NCBI GenBank assembly: GCA_031382215.1
Contig: JANMYQ010000235.1
Coordinates: 1 to 64,000 of the forward strand
Reading direction: 5' to 3'
Length of the DNA: 64,000 nucleotides
DNA from: LGRD01 sp031382215
GTDB taxonomy: Bacteria > Pseudomonadota > Gammaproteobacteria > Burkholderiales > Burkholderiaceae_C
Positions 8,504 through 16,999 of this stretch are shown piece by piece; position 1 is the first letter of the stretch, and the number at the start of each line of letters is the position of its first letter. The notes under the pieces were generated by a model. That model did no database searches. It worked only from the letters and a program-made list of their open reading frames with translations, and was not told where the DNA came from. The position numbers and the translations under genes were made by a program.

Positions 8504-10996
8504 TCAGGCGGTCTCCGGCGCCACCGCCTCCCATGCGCCGCCGGGAACGTAGCGCCACACGCCTTCGACGTCGTCGATCCTGAACAGGTGCAGCCACTGG
8601 TGGTCGAGCAGATGGCGCGTCGTGGTGTGGCGCGAGATGATGTCGTCGATCGGCTGCTGCGGCGCCTGGATGAACACGCTCAGCCGCAGAGGCGTGTGGC
8701 GCAGCTTCTCGCCGTCGTGCAGTGACTGCATCGGCAACCCGATGCGCAGGTCGCCGCCATTGCCCTCAAACACGCCGACATTGCCGCCGACGACGTTGTG
8801 CAGCAGCTTGTTGCCGCTGCCGTAGCGCGCGTTGTCGACGCTGCTGGCGTGGTACTGCAGGTTGATCCAGTGGGTGACCACCATCGGCGCGGTCATGATC
8901 AGTTCCAGCACCTTGAAGCCGGGGTCAAGGGGCCAGGCATAGTCGTGCAGGAAGCTGCGCCCGTCGAGCCGCAGGTGGCGGCTGCGCGAACGCGGCGCGA
9001 CGATGAAGCTGGCGCAGTCGGCCAGGCCCCACTCGGGCCGCACCTGCGCCCAGTCGCTGGTGCGCTCGGTGATGGCTTTGAGCAATGCAGACGGGTCGGA
9101 GGCGCAGTCGGCCAGCCCGAGCGATGCGGCGCGTTCGGCGCGCGCTCGAGCGCCGGCATCCTGCAGCCAACCGCGCAGCGCCGCGACGTCGCCGTCGTGG
9201 CTGGCCGGCAGCAGGTCGGTGTCGTACAGCTGGAGTTCGTCGGTGGTGGTGTTGTGCAGCCCGGCCACAAACTGCGTCGTGTCGGCCACATCGATACCGC
9301 GGCCCCGCAGCCCGGCGCGCACGGCCAGGTCGTTGAGCACCAGCACCAGCGCACGCGCGTTGACTTCGCCGGTCTGCCCGCCGCACGCGCCGCAGTCCAG
9401 GCCAGCCGCATGCGGATTGTTGGCGCTCGTGCTGCCGTGGCCAGCCAGCAGCACCAGACGCGCCAGCCCGTGGTCTGGCGCGCCCACCAGGCCCATCGCG
9501 CCGAGTGCGGTGGCGGCCATGCTGACGCGCGCTTCGATGTCGGGGCCGCCTTGGGCGGGCAGCCGCGGCCGCAGGCGGGCGCGCTGTTCCGGCGGCAGGC
9601 CGGTCTGCTCGACTGGCAGTGCTTTCGGGTCGCCACCCATGCTGTCCTTCAAAAGCTTGCCGGCGTAGAGCAGGCCGCAGGCTTCAACGAAAGAGAAGGT
9701 CGAACCCGCACCCCCCCGGAAGCTCTGCCACTGCTGGCGCCACAGCAGTTTGCCCTTGCGCTTCTCGCTCAGCACCTGGCCAAGCGAAGGCGAGTCGCAC
9801 TCGTCGGTCAAGCACAACCCGGGCGCCAGCAGGCCCGGCAGTTGCGGCCGGACCATGTCGCTCCCCAGCGGCCGGTACTCGACGAACATGGCGAAGAAGC
9901 CGGCAAAACCAAGCGTCTGTACCGCCGGACTGGAGGCTTCGAGCGCACGGCGATAGACCTCGGAGCGCACGTCGATGCAGAACACCGCCTGCACCGCCGG
10001 CGCGGACGGCGCGGCCGCGGGTGCCTTGTGCAACCCTCGGCACAGGGACGCCTGGTAACTGCGCTCGAGCGCGCTTTGCCACAACCAATCGGTGTGAAGC
10101 GCCGTCCGTGCGCGGGCAAACACCGTCTCGCAGCCGCGCCAGGCGGCGTCCAGGCCGTTGGCCACGGCGATCTTCGGATGGCCCATGTGCAGCAGCCATT
10201 CCCAGGCCAGTCGCACCGCCAACAGGTGCACGATCTGGTCGTCGTCCTTCTTGGCCAGGCGCGCCTGCCAGCGCTGGTAGGCACACCAAGAGGCCCAACC
10301 GTTGATGCTCATCAGCAGCGCCGTGTAGTAGGCCTCCCGCGATGCCTGCGGGATGCGCAATGCGCGCGTGGCGGCGTCGATCAGTGCGATCGGATCTTTC
10401 GGAAGCGCCGCCAGCCGGGTGGTGAAGCCGGTGTCGCCCATCAGCATGGCGGGGCTGAAGTCGTGCGCCGACTGCCGCAGCCAGCTCGGGTACAGGCCGC
10501 CCGTGTGGTCGGGCCCCCACGCGGCCTGGCCCTGATCGAAGTAAGCCGCGCAGCACTGGCTGACGTGGTGGGTGATGTAGGCGCGCCAGGACATCGCGTG
10601 GCCGAGGTCACGTTGGGCATCGACCAGATCGCTGGCCAGCGGCAGCCGGGCCGGCAGGGGTGCGGGTGCGTCCAGGCTGGCGACCAGTTCGGCCACCGTG
10701 GTGTGTACGCCGGCAGCGGTGATGGCCGCCCGCAGGTGTTCGGCACCGACGCGCCCGGCGCGCCACTGTTCGGCGAACCACTCGCGCGGCATCAGCATCG
10801 TGCTGCCCGACAGACCCGCAAGTTGTGCGGCGGCTTGGGAAATAGGCCTTTCGAGCTGGCCCCAGTATGGGTTGACGGCGATGAAACGGTCCAGCGGCCA
10901 GGTCGGTGCAATGCGGGCGCAGGCGGCGTCGACGGCCGGCCGTACCGAGGTTGGCGCAGCGCTGGCAACGGCGATGGGATCGGCAACGTTGTTCAT
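8504..10996 (-). CDS. dabA: DabA, cytoplasmic carbonic-anhydrase-like subunit of inorganic-carbon transporter (DUF2309)
   Basis: An 830-residue DUF2309 protein. DabA pairs with a membrane subunit to trap CO2 as bicarbonate in an energy-dependent way. The beta-carbonic-anhydrase-like zinc residues are present by motif: Cys340 and Asp342 in FCIDVRSE, His520 in AGHGSTSANNPH and Cys535 in GLDCGACGG, with the His-Cys spacing of 15 known from the family. The start is the ATG at 10996 (MNNVADPIAV), 2 bp after the dabB stop codon, so the two are co-translated. A much longer open frame continues upstream antisense to the regulator and is not real. The neighbouring bi-cycle genes suggest the bicarbonate feeds biotin carboxylases. 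Confidence 0.93.
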   Translation of the reverse strand: MNNVADPIAVASAAPTSVRPAVDAACARIAPTWPLDRFIAVNPYWGQLERPISQAAAQLAGLSGSTMLMPREWFAEQWRAGRVGAEHLRAAITAAGVHTTVAELVASLDAPAPLPARLPLASDLVDAQRDLGHAMSWRAYITHHVSQCCAAYFDQGQAAWGPDHTGGLYPSWLRQSAHDFSPAMLMGDTGFTTRLAALPKDPIALIDAATRALRIPQASREAYYTALLMSINGWASWCAYQRWQARLAKKDDDQIVHLLAVRLAWEWLLHMGHPKIAVANGLDAAWRGCETVFARARTALHTDWLWQSALERSYQASLCRGLHKAPAAAPSAPAVQAVFCIDVRSEVYRRALEASSPAVQTLGFAGFFAMFVEYRPLGSDMVRPQLPGLLAPGLCLTDECDSPSLGQVLSEKRKGKLLWRQQWQSFRGGAGSTFSFVEACGLLYAGKLLKDSMGGDPKALPVEQTGLPPEQRARLRPRLPAQGGPDIEARVSMAATALGAMGLVGAPDHGLARLVLLAGHGSTSANNPHAAGLDCGACGGQTGEVNARALVLVLNDLAVRAGLRGRGIDVADTTQFVAGLHNTTTDELQLYDTDLLPASHDGDVAALRGWLQDAGARARAERAASLGLADCASDPSALLKAITERTSDWAQVRPEWGLADCASFIVAPRSRSRHLRLDGRSFLHDYAWPLDPGFKVLELIMTAPMVVTHWINLQYHASSVDNARYGSGNKLLHNVVGGNVGVFEGNGGDLRIGLPMQSLHDGEKLRHTPLRLSVFIQAPQQPIDDIISRHTTTRHLLDHQWLHLFRIDDVEGVWRYVPGGAWEAVAPETA

Positions 10997-10998
10997 GA

Positions 10999-12654
10999 TC
11001 AGACTCCGGTGGGCTTGGTGGCGGGACGCGCCGGTGCTGTTGCCGGGGCTGAGACCGAAACAGGCGGCAGCCGTGCAGGCCAAAGGCGGAAAGTCAGTCG
11101 GGTGAACACTTCGTCGAGATACAGGCCCGAGAACAGCCAGGGGTAGAGCGTCCGGGCGACGGCGCCGTGGGGCCGTGCGCGCACAGCACCCTGCAGGACG
11201 AACAGCAGGCCGAAGCAGCCGAGTACCCAAGTCACCAGCCCCATCGAAGGCGCACCGCCGATCTGCGCGTGACCGAGCCAGCGCGCGAAGCCGGCATGCA
11301 GCCCGAAGTAGACGAGGGCCACGGAGAACGCGGCCGCCGCTGCCAGCAGCATCCAGCGCGGGCCGGCGCGTGCGACCGGGCCGGCCAGCAGCGGAACCAA
11401 GGCCAGCGCGACGATGCCGCCCAGCGCCAGCAGCGCCGGCGACTGCGCCGCGCTGTAGCCCCACACCTGCGCCGCCGCGGCCACCAGCACCCCACCGCCC
11501 AGCGCTGCCAGCAGCCAGACCCCGGCGGCCACCGGCGGCAGCGGCGGGGTCATCTGAAGCAGCCGGTTCTGCTCGACCGCGCCGCCGGCACTCAGGAACG
11601 CATGGGCCTTGTACAGCGAGTGCGCCACCAGGTGCAGCAGCGCCAGGTCGTGCAGCCCCAGACCGCACTGCATCAACATGAAGCCCATCTGCGCGCAGGT
11701 CGACCAGGCCAGCGAGACCTTGATGCTGATGCGCGTCATCATCACCAGCGCCGCCACCACCGCAGTGACGCTGCCGACCACCACCAGCAGGGCCTGCGCC
11801 ACCGGAACGTCGGCCACCAGCGTGCCCAGACGGATGAGCAGGAAGCCACCGAGGTTCACCACGCCAGCGTGCAGCAGCGCCGACACCGGCGTCGGCGCCT
11901 CCATCACCTGGATCAACCAGCCGTGCACTGGCAGCTGTGCGCATTTCAGCAGGGCACTGGCGACGAAGAGCAGCGCCGCCGCCTGCAACGCGCCTGGCAT
12001 GGTCGGCAGTGCACTTGCCGCTGCCACGGCCTGGTCGATCTCCAGCGTGCCGAGTTGCCGCCCCACCAGCACGATGGCTCCGAGCAGGCACAGGTCTGCC
12101 ACCCGGCTGGCGATGAACTTCTTGTGCGCTGCAATCAACGCCTGCGGCCGCTGGTCGAAGAATGTCAACAGACCGTGCAGCGACACGCTGGTGACGATCC
12201 AGGCCGCGGCCAGTACCAGCAGGTTGTTGCTCAGCACCAGCAGCGTCACCGCGGCCAGCGTCAACATCAGGCTGCGCAGGTAGCGTGGCTGGCCGCGCTC
12301 GCGGTCGAGGTAAGGCTGCGAGTAGCGAACGATGACCCAGCCGAGGGCGGCGACCAGCAACAGCATCACGCCGCCGAGGGCGTCGCTGCGCAGGCTCAAG
12401 TGCAGAGCGCCCGCGTCGCCCAGCCTCAGCAGCGCCGGGCCGCGCAGCAGCCCGGCGCCGCCGGCCACCAGCCACAGCAACGACGCCACGGCAGCGCCCA
12501 CGGCCAACGTCGAACAGCGCCGTGCCCACACCCAGCGCGGCGCGTCGGCGCTGGCCGGCAACAGCGCCGGCGCGGCGGCCAGCAGGTACAACAAGGGCAC
12601 GGCGACCAGCAATGCGGTTCGCGCGGCCGGCAGGTCGGAGAGCAGGGACTGCAT
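10999..12654 (-). CDS. dabB: DabB, NuoL-like membrane subunit of inorganic-carbon transporter
   Basis: A 551-residue, highly hydrophobic protein of the proton-conducting NADH-quinone oxidoreductase subunit (NuoL/MrpA) family. Diagnostic stretches are QLPVHGWLIQVMEAPTPVSALLHAGVVN and HLVAHSLYKAHAFLSAG, which carry the conserved Lys and His residues of the half-channels. It partners DabA and would couple ion flow to CO2 hydration. The ATG at 12654 (MQSLLSD) was chosen because GAGGA stands about 10 bp upstream; the frame also opens at 12720 (MNFTLG) without a ribosome-binding site. The divergent LysR gene begins about 105 bp away. Confidence 0.9.
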   Translation of the reverse strand: MQSLLSDLPAARTALLVAVPLLYLLAAAPALLPASADAPRWVWARRCSTLAVGAAVASLLWLVAGGAGLLRGPALLRLGDAGALHLSLRSDALGGVMLLLVAALGWVIVRYSQPYLDRERGQPRYLRSLMLTLAAVTLLVLSNNLLVLAAAWIVTSVSLHGLLTFFDQRPQALIAAHKKFIASRVADLCLLGAIVLVGRQLGTLEIDQAVAAASALPTMPGALQAAALLFVASALLKCAQLPVHGWLIQVMEAPTPVSALLHAGVVNLGGFLLIRLGTLVADVPVAQALLVVVGSVTAVVAALVMMTRISIKVSLAWSTCAQMGFMLMQCGLGLHDLALLHLVAHSLYKAHAFLSAGGAVEQNRLLQMTPPLPPVAAGVWLLAALGGGVLVAAAAQVWGYSAAQSPALLALGGIVALALVPLLAGPVARAGPRWMLLAAAAAFSVALVYFGLHAGFARWLGHAQIGGAPSMGLVTWVLGCFGLLFVLQGAVRARPHGAVARTLYPWLFSGLYLDEVFTRLTFRLWPARLPPVSVSAPATAPARPATKPTGV

Positions 12655-12710
12655 TGCTCGGGCTTCCTCGGGTTGACTGGCCGCGACTGTGCCGCCGATC
12701 AACCCCAACG

Positions 12711-12723
12711 TAAAATTCATTGA
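12711..12723. promoter_or_regulatory. Candidate LysR (T-N11-A) box between dabB and its divergent regulator
   Basis: The bases TAA-AATTCAT-TGA fit the TNA-N7-TNA form of a LysR-type operator and sit in the middle of the dabB/lysR divergent region. A second AT-rich stretch with partial symmetry (TACGTTCTATAAAACGGA, 12734-12751) follows. The box would suit autoregulation and control of dabBA. The motif is short, so the call is tentative. Confidence 0.3.
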
Positions 12724-12760
12724 TGCGCACGATACGTTCTATAAAACGGAACGAATGGTC

Positions 12761-13663
12761 ATGGCCCGTTTGAACTACCACCACCTGCACTACTTCTGGG
12801 CCGTCGCGCGTGAAGGCCACCTGACGCGGGCTGCCGCGCACCTGCACGTGTCGCAGTCGGCCCTGTCCACACAGATCAAGCAGCTCGAGGACGAGCTGGG
12901 CCAGGCGCTGTTCACGCGCAGCGGGCGCACGCTGCAGCTGACCGAGGCCGGACGCCTGGCGTTGAGCTACGCGGAAGACATCTTCACTTCCGGCAACGAA
13001 CTGGTGGCGCTGCTGCGCGACGGCGTGCGCCAACAGAGGCAGGTGCTGCGCATCGGCGCCGTCGCCACGCTGTCGCGCAACTTCCAGGAGAACTTCATCA
13101 AGCCGCTGCTGTCGCGCAGCGATATCGAGCTCGTGCTGCAGTCAGGAAGCCTGGAAGATCTGCTTCCGAGGCTGCGCGTGCACGCACTCGACCTCGTGCT
13201 GTCGAACCGCCGCGTGCATGCCGATGCCGACCATCCGTGGCGTTCGCGCAGCATCGCGCGCCAACCGGTCAGCCTGGTCGGCAAGCCGAGACCGAAGCGA
13301 CGGGCCTTTCGCTTTCCTGAAGAGTTGGCGGAAGTGCCCTTGCTGCTGCCCGGCCGCGACAGCGATGTCCGCGCCGGCTTCGACCTGCTGTGCGAGCAAC
13401 ATGGCTTGCGCTGTCATGTGCTGGCCGAAGTCGACGACATGGCGCTGCTGCGCCTGCTGGCGCGCGACTCCGACGCGGTGGCGCTGGTTCCGACCGTGGT
13501 CGTGCGCGACGAACTGCAGAGCCGTCAGCTGGTGGAGTACTGCGTCGTGCCGGACCTGGTGGAGACCTTCTACGCCATCACGGTGAAGCGTCACTTCGAG
13601 CCGCCGCTGCTGAAGGCGCTGCTCGGTCGTGACCAGGCCGACGTGCTGGGCATGGCCGGCTGA
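12761..13663 (+). CDS. LysR-family regulator of NhaR type, divergent from dabBA
   Basis: A 300-residue LysR-type regulator. The N-terminal winged helix has the NhaR-like opening MARLNYHHLHYFWAVAREGHLTRAA and helix-turn-helix HLHVSQSALSTQIKQLEDELG, followed by a periplasmic-binding-like effector domain. The ATG at 12761 is the usual start of the family (MxxLNYHHLxYF); in-frame starts at 12755 and 12689 are possible. A LysR gene next to dabB-dabA is a recurring arrangement, so it probably controls inorganic-carbon uptake. The effector is not evident; NhaR itself responds to sodium. Confidence 0.85.
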   Translation: MARLNYHHLHYFWAVAREGHLTRAAAHLHVSQSALSTQIKQLEDELGQALFTRSGRTLQLTEAGRLALSYAEDIFTSGNELVALLRDGVRQQRQVLRIGAVATLSRNFQENFIKPLLSRSDIELVLQSGSLEDLLPRLRVHALDLVLSNRRVHADADHPWRSRSIARQPVSLVGKPRPKRRAFRFPEELAEVPLLLPGRDSDVRAGFDLLCEQHGLRCHVLAEVDDMALLRLLARDSDAVALVPTVVVRDELQSRQLVEYCVVPDLVETFYAITVKRHFEPPLLKALLGRDQADVLGMAG

Positions 13664-13732
13664 GCGTTCAAAGAGGGCCCGAGGAGCGGCTGCTACGATT
13701 CCACCACGGCCCATCAACCTCAGCGAGTCGGC

Positions 13733-14674
13733 ATGCACATCACGCTGCGTCACCTGCGCATCTTCGAAGCCGTCGCCCATCACGGCTCGATCTCGCGTGC
13801 CGCCGGCGAGCTGCACCTGACGCAGCCGGCGGTGTCGATGCAGATGAAGCAGCTCGAAGAGCAGATCGGCCTGCCGCTTGTAGAGCAGATCGGCCGGCGG
13901 ATATGCCTGACGGAAGCGGGCCAGACCCTGCGCGTGCATGCCCGCGACATTGCCAATCGCATGGCGAACCTCAACGCGTCGATGGTGCAGTTCCGCGGGC
14001 TCGAGCGGGGCCTGCTGCGCCTTGCGGTGGTGTCCACCGCGAACTACTTCCTGCCAGCGTTGATCGCGGAGTTCATCGCACGCCACCCGGGGGTGCGCAT
14101 CAGCCTGCAGGTGGGCAACCGGGAGTTCGTGCTGTCGGCCCTGGCCGACAGCAGCACCGACCTGGCCATCACCGGCCAGCCCCCTGACGGGGTCGACGTG
14201 GTGGCGCAGGACTTCAAGAACAACCCGCTGGTGATCATCGCATCGCCGCGCCACGCGCTGGCCGGGCAGGGGCCCGTGAGCATGGCCCGCCTGGCTGAGG
14301 AGGTTCTGGTTGTGCGCGAGCCAGGATCGGGCACGCGCGCCGCGGTGGAGCGCCACTTCGCCGCGCATGGGCTGACGATCCGTGCGGGCTGCGAGTTCGG
14401 TACCAACGAGGCCATCAAGCAGGCCGTGCGCGCCGGTCTGGGCGTCGCGGTCGTTTCGGCGCAGACGATCGAACTTGAGTTGCAGACGAACTGCCTCGCC
14501 GTGCTGTCCGTCGAAGGCTTTCCGATCATGCGCCAGTGGTATGTGGTGCACCGAACGCAGCATCGGCTGTCGGCCTCGGCGACCACCTTTCGCGACATGC
14601 TGCTGGCGCTCGACCCTGCCAGCACGCCCCACCTGGCACACAAGCGTGGCACCCGGGCACGCGCTGCCGCGTGA
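13733..14674 (+). CDS. CbbR-like LysR-family regulator
   Basis: A 313-residue LysR-type regulator resembling CbbR: MHITLRHLRIFEAVAHHGSISRAA, then HLTQPAVSMQMKQLEEQIGLPL (helix-turn-helix), and an effector domain with ESGSG-like VREPGSGTRAAVERHFAAHG. CbbR proteins normally activate Calvin-cycle genes and sense metabolites such as NADPH or RuBP. No RuBisCO gene is in this window, while dabAB and the 3-hydroxypropionate genes are, so this copy may control those instead (inference). It follows the NhaR-like regulator by 69 bp on the same strand. Confidence 0.85.
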   Translation: MHITLRHLRIFEAVAHHGSISRAAGELHLTQPAVSMQMKQLEEQIGLPLVEQIGRRICLTEAGQTLRVHARDIANRMANLNASMVQFRGLERGLLRLAVVSTANYFLPALIAEFIARHPGVRISLQVGNREFVLSALADSSTDLAITGQPPDGVDVVAQDFKNNPLVIIASPRHALAGQGPVSMARLAEEVLVVREPGSGTRAAVERHFAAHGLTIRAGCEFGTNEAIKQAVRAGLGVAVVSAQTIELELQTNCLAVLSVEGFPIMRQWYVVHRTQHRLSASATTFRDMLLALDPASTPHLAHKRGTRARAAA

Positions 14675-14743
14675 GTGCCCTCCCGGGGGGCGCCAGACAC
14701 TCGCAAAGAACCGCCATTGAGGCGCCATCGGCGCCACGCGCCT

Positions 14744-15451
14744 TCACGAATTGAGCGCGTCCAGCACCTCCGAGCGAAACTCGCGCTGGTACAGGACGTA
14801 GATCACGCCCACCGACGCCAGCACGAACACCAGCGGCGAGAAGAACCAGCCGATCGCCGCAAAGGCCAGGTAGTAGGCGCGCAGACCGTCGTTGAAGGTT
14901 TCGGCGGCCAGGCCCACCACCCGGCCGGCGCGGTCGGCAAACTCGTCGCGCGGCAGGTTCTGTTCGGCGTACTGCCTGGCCTCCGGCGCCGCCGCCACCA
15001 GCAGCGCACCGAAGGTGTACTGGCGCATCGACCAGGTAAAACGGAAGAACGCGTAGACGAAGATGCCCAGCAGCAGCAGCACCTTCAGGTCGAACACCAG
15101 CACCGAGGTCTGGGCCGCGAACGGGAGTTCGCGCACCAGTTCGTTGGCCTTGTCGGTGGTGCCCAGCACGGCCAGCAGGCCGCCGATGATCAGGATCGTC
15201 GTCGAGGCGAAGAACGACGGGCTGCTCGACAGGCTTTGCATCACCACCGCATCGACCACGCGCACCTCGCGGTGCGTGGCCTGCAGCATCCACTGGCGCC
15301 GAATCCGGTTCGTGCTGGCAAGGATCGACGGCTGCGTAGCGGCGCGCCGGCGTGCGAACTGCGCGTAGCCCACCCAGGCGCTGAAAAACACGATCACCGC
15401 GGCCCAATCGAACCAGGGCAACACGGCGATGAGCTTGGAGATCGTCTGCAT
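14744..15451 (-). CDS. DUF599-family membrane protein
   Basis: A 235-residue inner-membrane protein of unknown function. Four hydrophobic stretches are visible: WFDWAAVIVFFSAWVGYA near the start, FFASTTILIIGGLLAVLG in the middle, VFDLKVLLLLGIFVYAFF after it, and the C-terminal AFAAIGWFFSPLVFVLASVGVIYVLY. The region between segments 1 and 2 holds an RRQWMLQATHREVRVVDAVVMQ stretch typical of the family. It is a single gene facing the LysR pair convergently. Confidence 0.8.
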   Translation of the reverse strand: MQTISKLIAVLPWFDWAAVIVFFSAWVGYAQFARRRAATQPSILASTNRIRRQWMLQATHREVRVVDAVVMQSLSSSPSFFASTTILIIGGLLAVLGTTDKANELVRELPFAAQTSVLVFDLKVLLLLGIFVYAFFRFTWSMRQYTFGALLVAAAPEARQYAEQNLPRDEFADRAGRVVGLAAETFNDGLRAYYLAFAAIGWFFSPLVFVLASVGVIYVLYQREFRSEVLDALNS

Positions 15452-15473
15452 GGCGGCGACTGTAAGCCGTCGA

Positions 15474-16073
15474 TCAGGCCCCGCCCTGCCCCTTCAACGC
15501 CCCCGCCACCCGAACCACCGACGCCACGACGCGCTGCACACCCTGCATCTGCTTCGCATCGATCAACGCGCCCTGCTCATCGAACGCCTTGCCCGCCTGC
15601 ACCAGCGCGAACTGCTCAGGCACGACCAGAAACCCCAAGGTGTTGTGCAGGAACTGGCGCGCGAAGCCGAGGCTGCGCAGGCCGCCCATCGGGCCGGGGG
15701 ACGCACTCATCACACCGGCCACCTTGCCGCCCATCGCGGCCAGGCCCGACGGCAGGCCATCGGCCGCGGCGACGCGCGAGACCCAGTCGAGCGAGTTGAT
15801 CAGCAGCGGCGTGGGAAAGCCGTTGTACTCGGGCGATGCGAGCAGCAGCCCATCGTGGGTGGCGAGCAGGCGGCGCAACTCCAGTGCACCGGCAGGCATG
15901 CCGGCCGCTTCGATCTCGGCGTCGTAGAGCGGCAGCGCCAGGCTGCGCAGGTCCAGCGGCGCGACCTCGGCACCGAGTTCGCGCGCGGCACCGACGGCCG
16001 CGGCGAGCAGCTTGCCGTTGAAGGAGCCGGGGCGTGCGCTGCCAGCGAAGGCGAGGATTCGGGGGGCGGTCAT
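15474..16073 (-). CDS. NADPH-dependent FMN reductase family flavoprotein
   Basis: A 199-residue flavodoxin-fold reductase of the ChrR/YieF/azoreductase group. FMN phosphate binding is marked by FAGSARPGSFNGKL at the N terminus, and the SPEYNGFPTPLLINSLDWVSR motif contacts the isoalloxazine ring. Such enzymes reduce quinones, chromate or azo dyes using NAD(P)H and help against oxidative stress. It lies 22 bp downstream of the DUF599 start on the same strand but shows no other operon partner. Confidence 0.85.
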   Translation of the reverse strand: MTAPRILAFAGSARPGSFNGKLLAAAVGAARELGAEVAPLDLRSLALPLYDAEIEAAGMPAGALELRRLLATHDGLLLASPEYNGFPTPLLINSLDWVSRVAAADGLPSGLAAMGGKVAGVMSASPGPMGGLRSLGFARQFLHNTLGFLVVPEQFALVQAGKAFDEQGALIDAKQMQGVQRVVASVVRVAGALKGQGGA

Positions 16074-16165
16074 CTGTGCGTCCTTGTCAAAGTCACCCGG
16101 CGAGGTTACGCGACAACGTCAGGCAGCGAGGTCGGGCAGCGAGGTCGGGGAGCTGCACGGCGACA

Positions 16166-16888
16166 TCAAGCGGCCAGGTCGAACACGATCACTTCGGCGT
16201 CGTGCCCGTCGCCGACCGTGACCTGCGGCTCGCCGTCGAGCTTGGCCGCATCGCCGGCCGACAGCGGCTGGCCGTTCACCGCCACCTGCCCGCGCAGCAC
16301 CTGCACATACGCCATGCGGCCGGGCTGCAGCGCCAGGGTGGCCGACTCTGCGCCGTCGAACAGGCCGGCGTAGATCGCCGCATCGGCGTGGATCGTCACC
16401 GAGCCGTCGCGCGCGTCGGGGCTGGCCACCAGCCGCAGCGCGCCGCGCTTGCTGGCCGCGTCGAAGTGCTTCTGCTCGTAGCCGGGTGCGATGCCGCGCT
16501 CGGCGGGCAGGATCCAGATCTGCAGGAAGTGCGTGGTCTGGTCTTTCGCGTGGTTGAACTCGCTGTGCATCACGCCGCGGCCGGCGCTCATGCGCTGCAC
16601 GTCGCCGGGGCGGATCACGCCGGTCTGGCCGGAGCCCTCTTGTCCATTCCCCATGCTGTCTTTGTGTGCCAGCTCGCCGCTCAGCACATAGCTGACGATC
16701 TCCATGTCGCGGTGGCCGTGCGTGCCGAAGCCGCTGCCGGGCGCGATGCGGTCTTCGTTGATGACGCGCAGGTTGCCGAATCCCATGTGCTGCGGGTCGT
16801 GGTAGTCGGCGAACGAAAAGCTGTGGAAGCTCTTCAGCCAGCCGTGGTCTGCATAGCCCCGCTCGGATGCCTTGCGCAGCGCGATCAT
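16166..16888 (-). CDS. Pirin family protein (YhhW-like quercetinase fold)
   Basis: A 240-residue bicupin. The metal-binding motif is visible as FGTHGHRDMEIVSYVLSGEL with a later GRGVMHSEFNH giving the remaining His and Glu ligands. Bacterial pirins of the YhhW type have quercetinase activity in vitro, while their cell role is often unclear. The ATG at 16888 (MIALRKASERGYADHGW) is the standard family start; the open frame upstream is antisense to lysR. It is divergent from a LysR regulator 111 bp away, which probably controls it. Confidence 0.9.
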   Translation of the reverse strand: MIALRKASERGYADHGWLKSFHSFSFADYHDPQHMGFGNLRVINEDRIAPGSGFGTHGHRDMEIVSYVLSGELAHKDSMGNGQEGSGQTGVIRPGDVQRMSAGRGVMHSEFNHAKDQTTHFLQIWILPAERGIAPGYEQKHFDAASKRGALRLVASPDARDGSVTIHADAAIYAGLFDGAESATLALQPGRMAYVQVLRGQVAVNGQPLSAGDAAKLDGEPQVTVGDGHDAEVIVFDLAA

Positions 16889-16981
16889 GTTCGGTGTCCT
16901 TGGATGAGGTGAAAGATGCCGTCGAACATCCAATGTAGGCCTTGCTCGCTCTGCAAGAAGCCGCCCGACTTGAAGCCGCCG

Positions 16982-16996
16982 TTCAAATAAGATGAA
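16982..16996. promoter_or_regulatory. TTCA-N7-TGAA dyad between pirin gene and lysR
   Basis: A perfect TTCA/TGAA inverted repeat with seven bases between the arms ends 3 bp before the lysR start codon and contains the T-N11-A signature. It would suit LysR autoregulation by blocking the start region. It is seen directly; the role is inferred. Confidence 0.35.
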
Positions 16997-16999
16997 GCC

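Noticed and set aside
8504..13033. A 1509-codon minus-strand frame spanning dabA, the dabB region and beyond
   Set aside because: Only the last 830 codons are dabA; the rest is antisense to the regulator and out of frame with dabB. High GC content keeps false frames open.
13733..14674. CbbR as proof of a Calvin cycle
   Set aside because: No RuBisCO, phosphoribulokinase or other cbb gene is in the window, so the regulator alone shows nothing about that pathway.
16120..16150. Short direct repeat CAGCGAGGTCGGG (two copies) between the FMN reductase and pirin genes
   Set aside because: Two 13-bp copies in a GC-rich gap without any symmetry or position that suggests a role.
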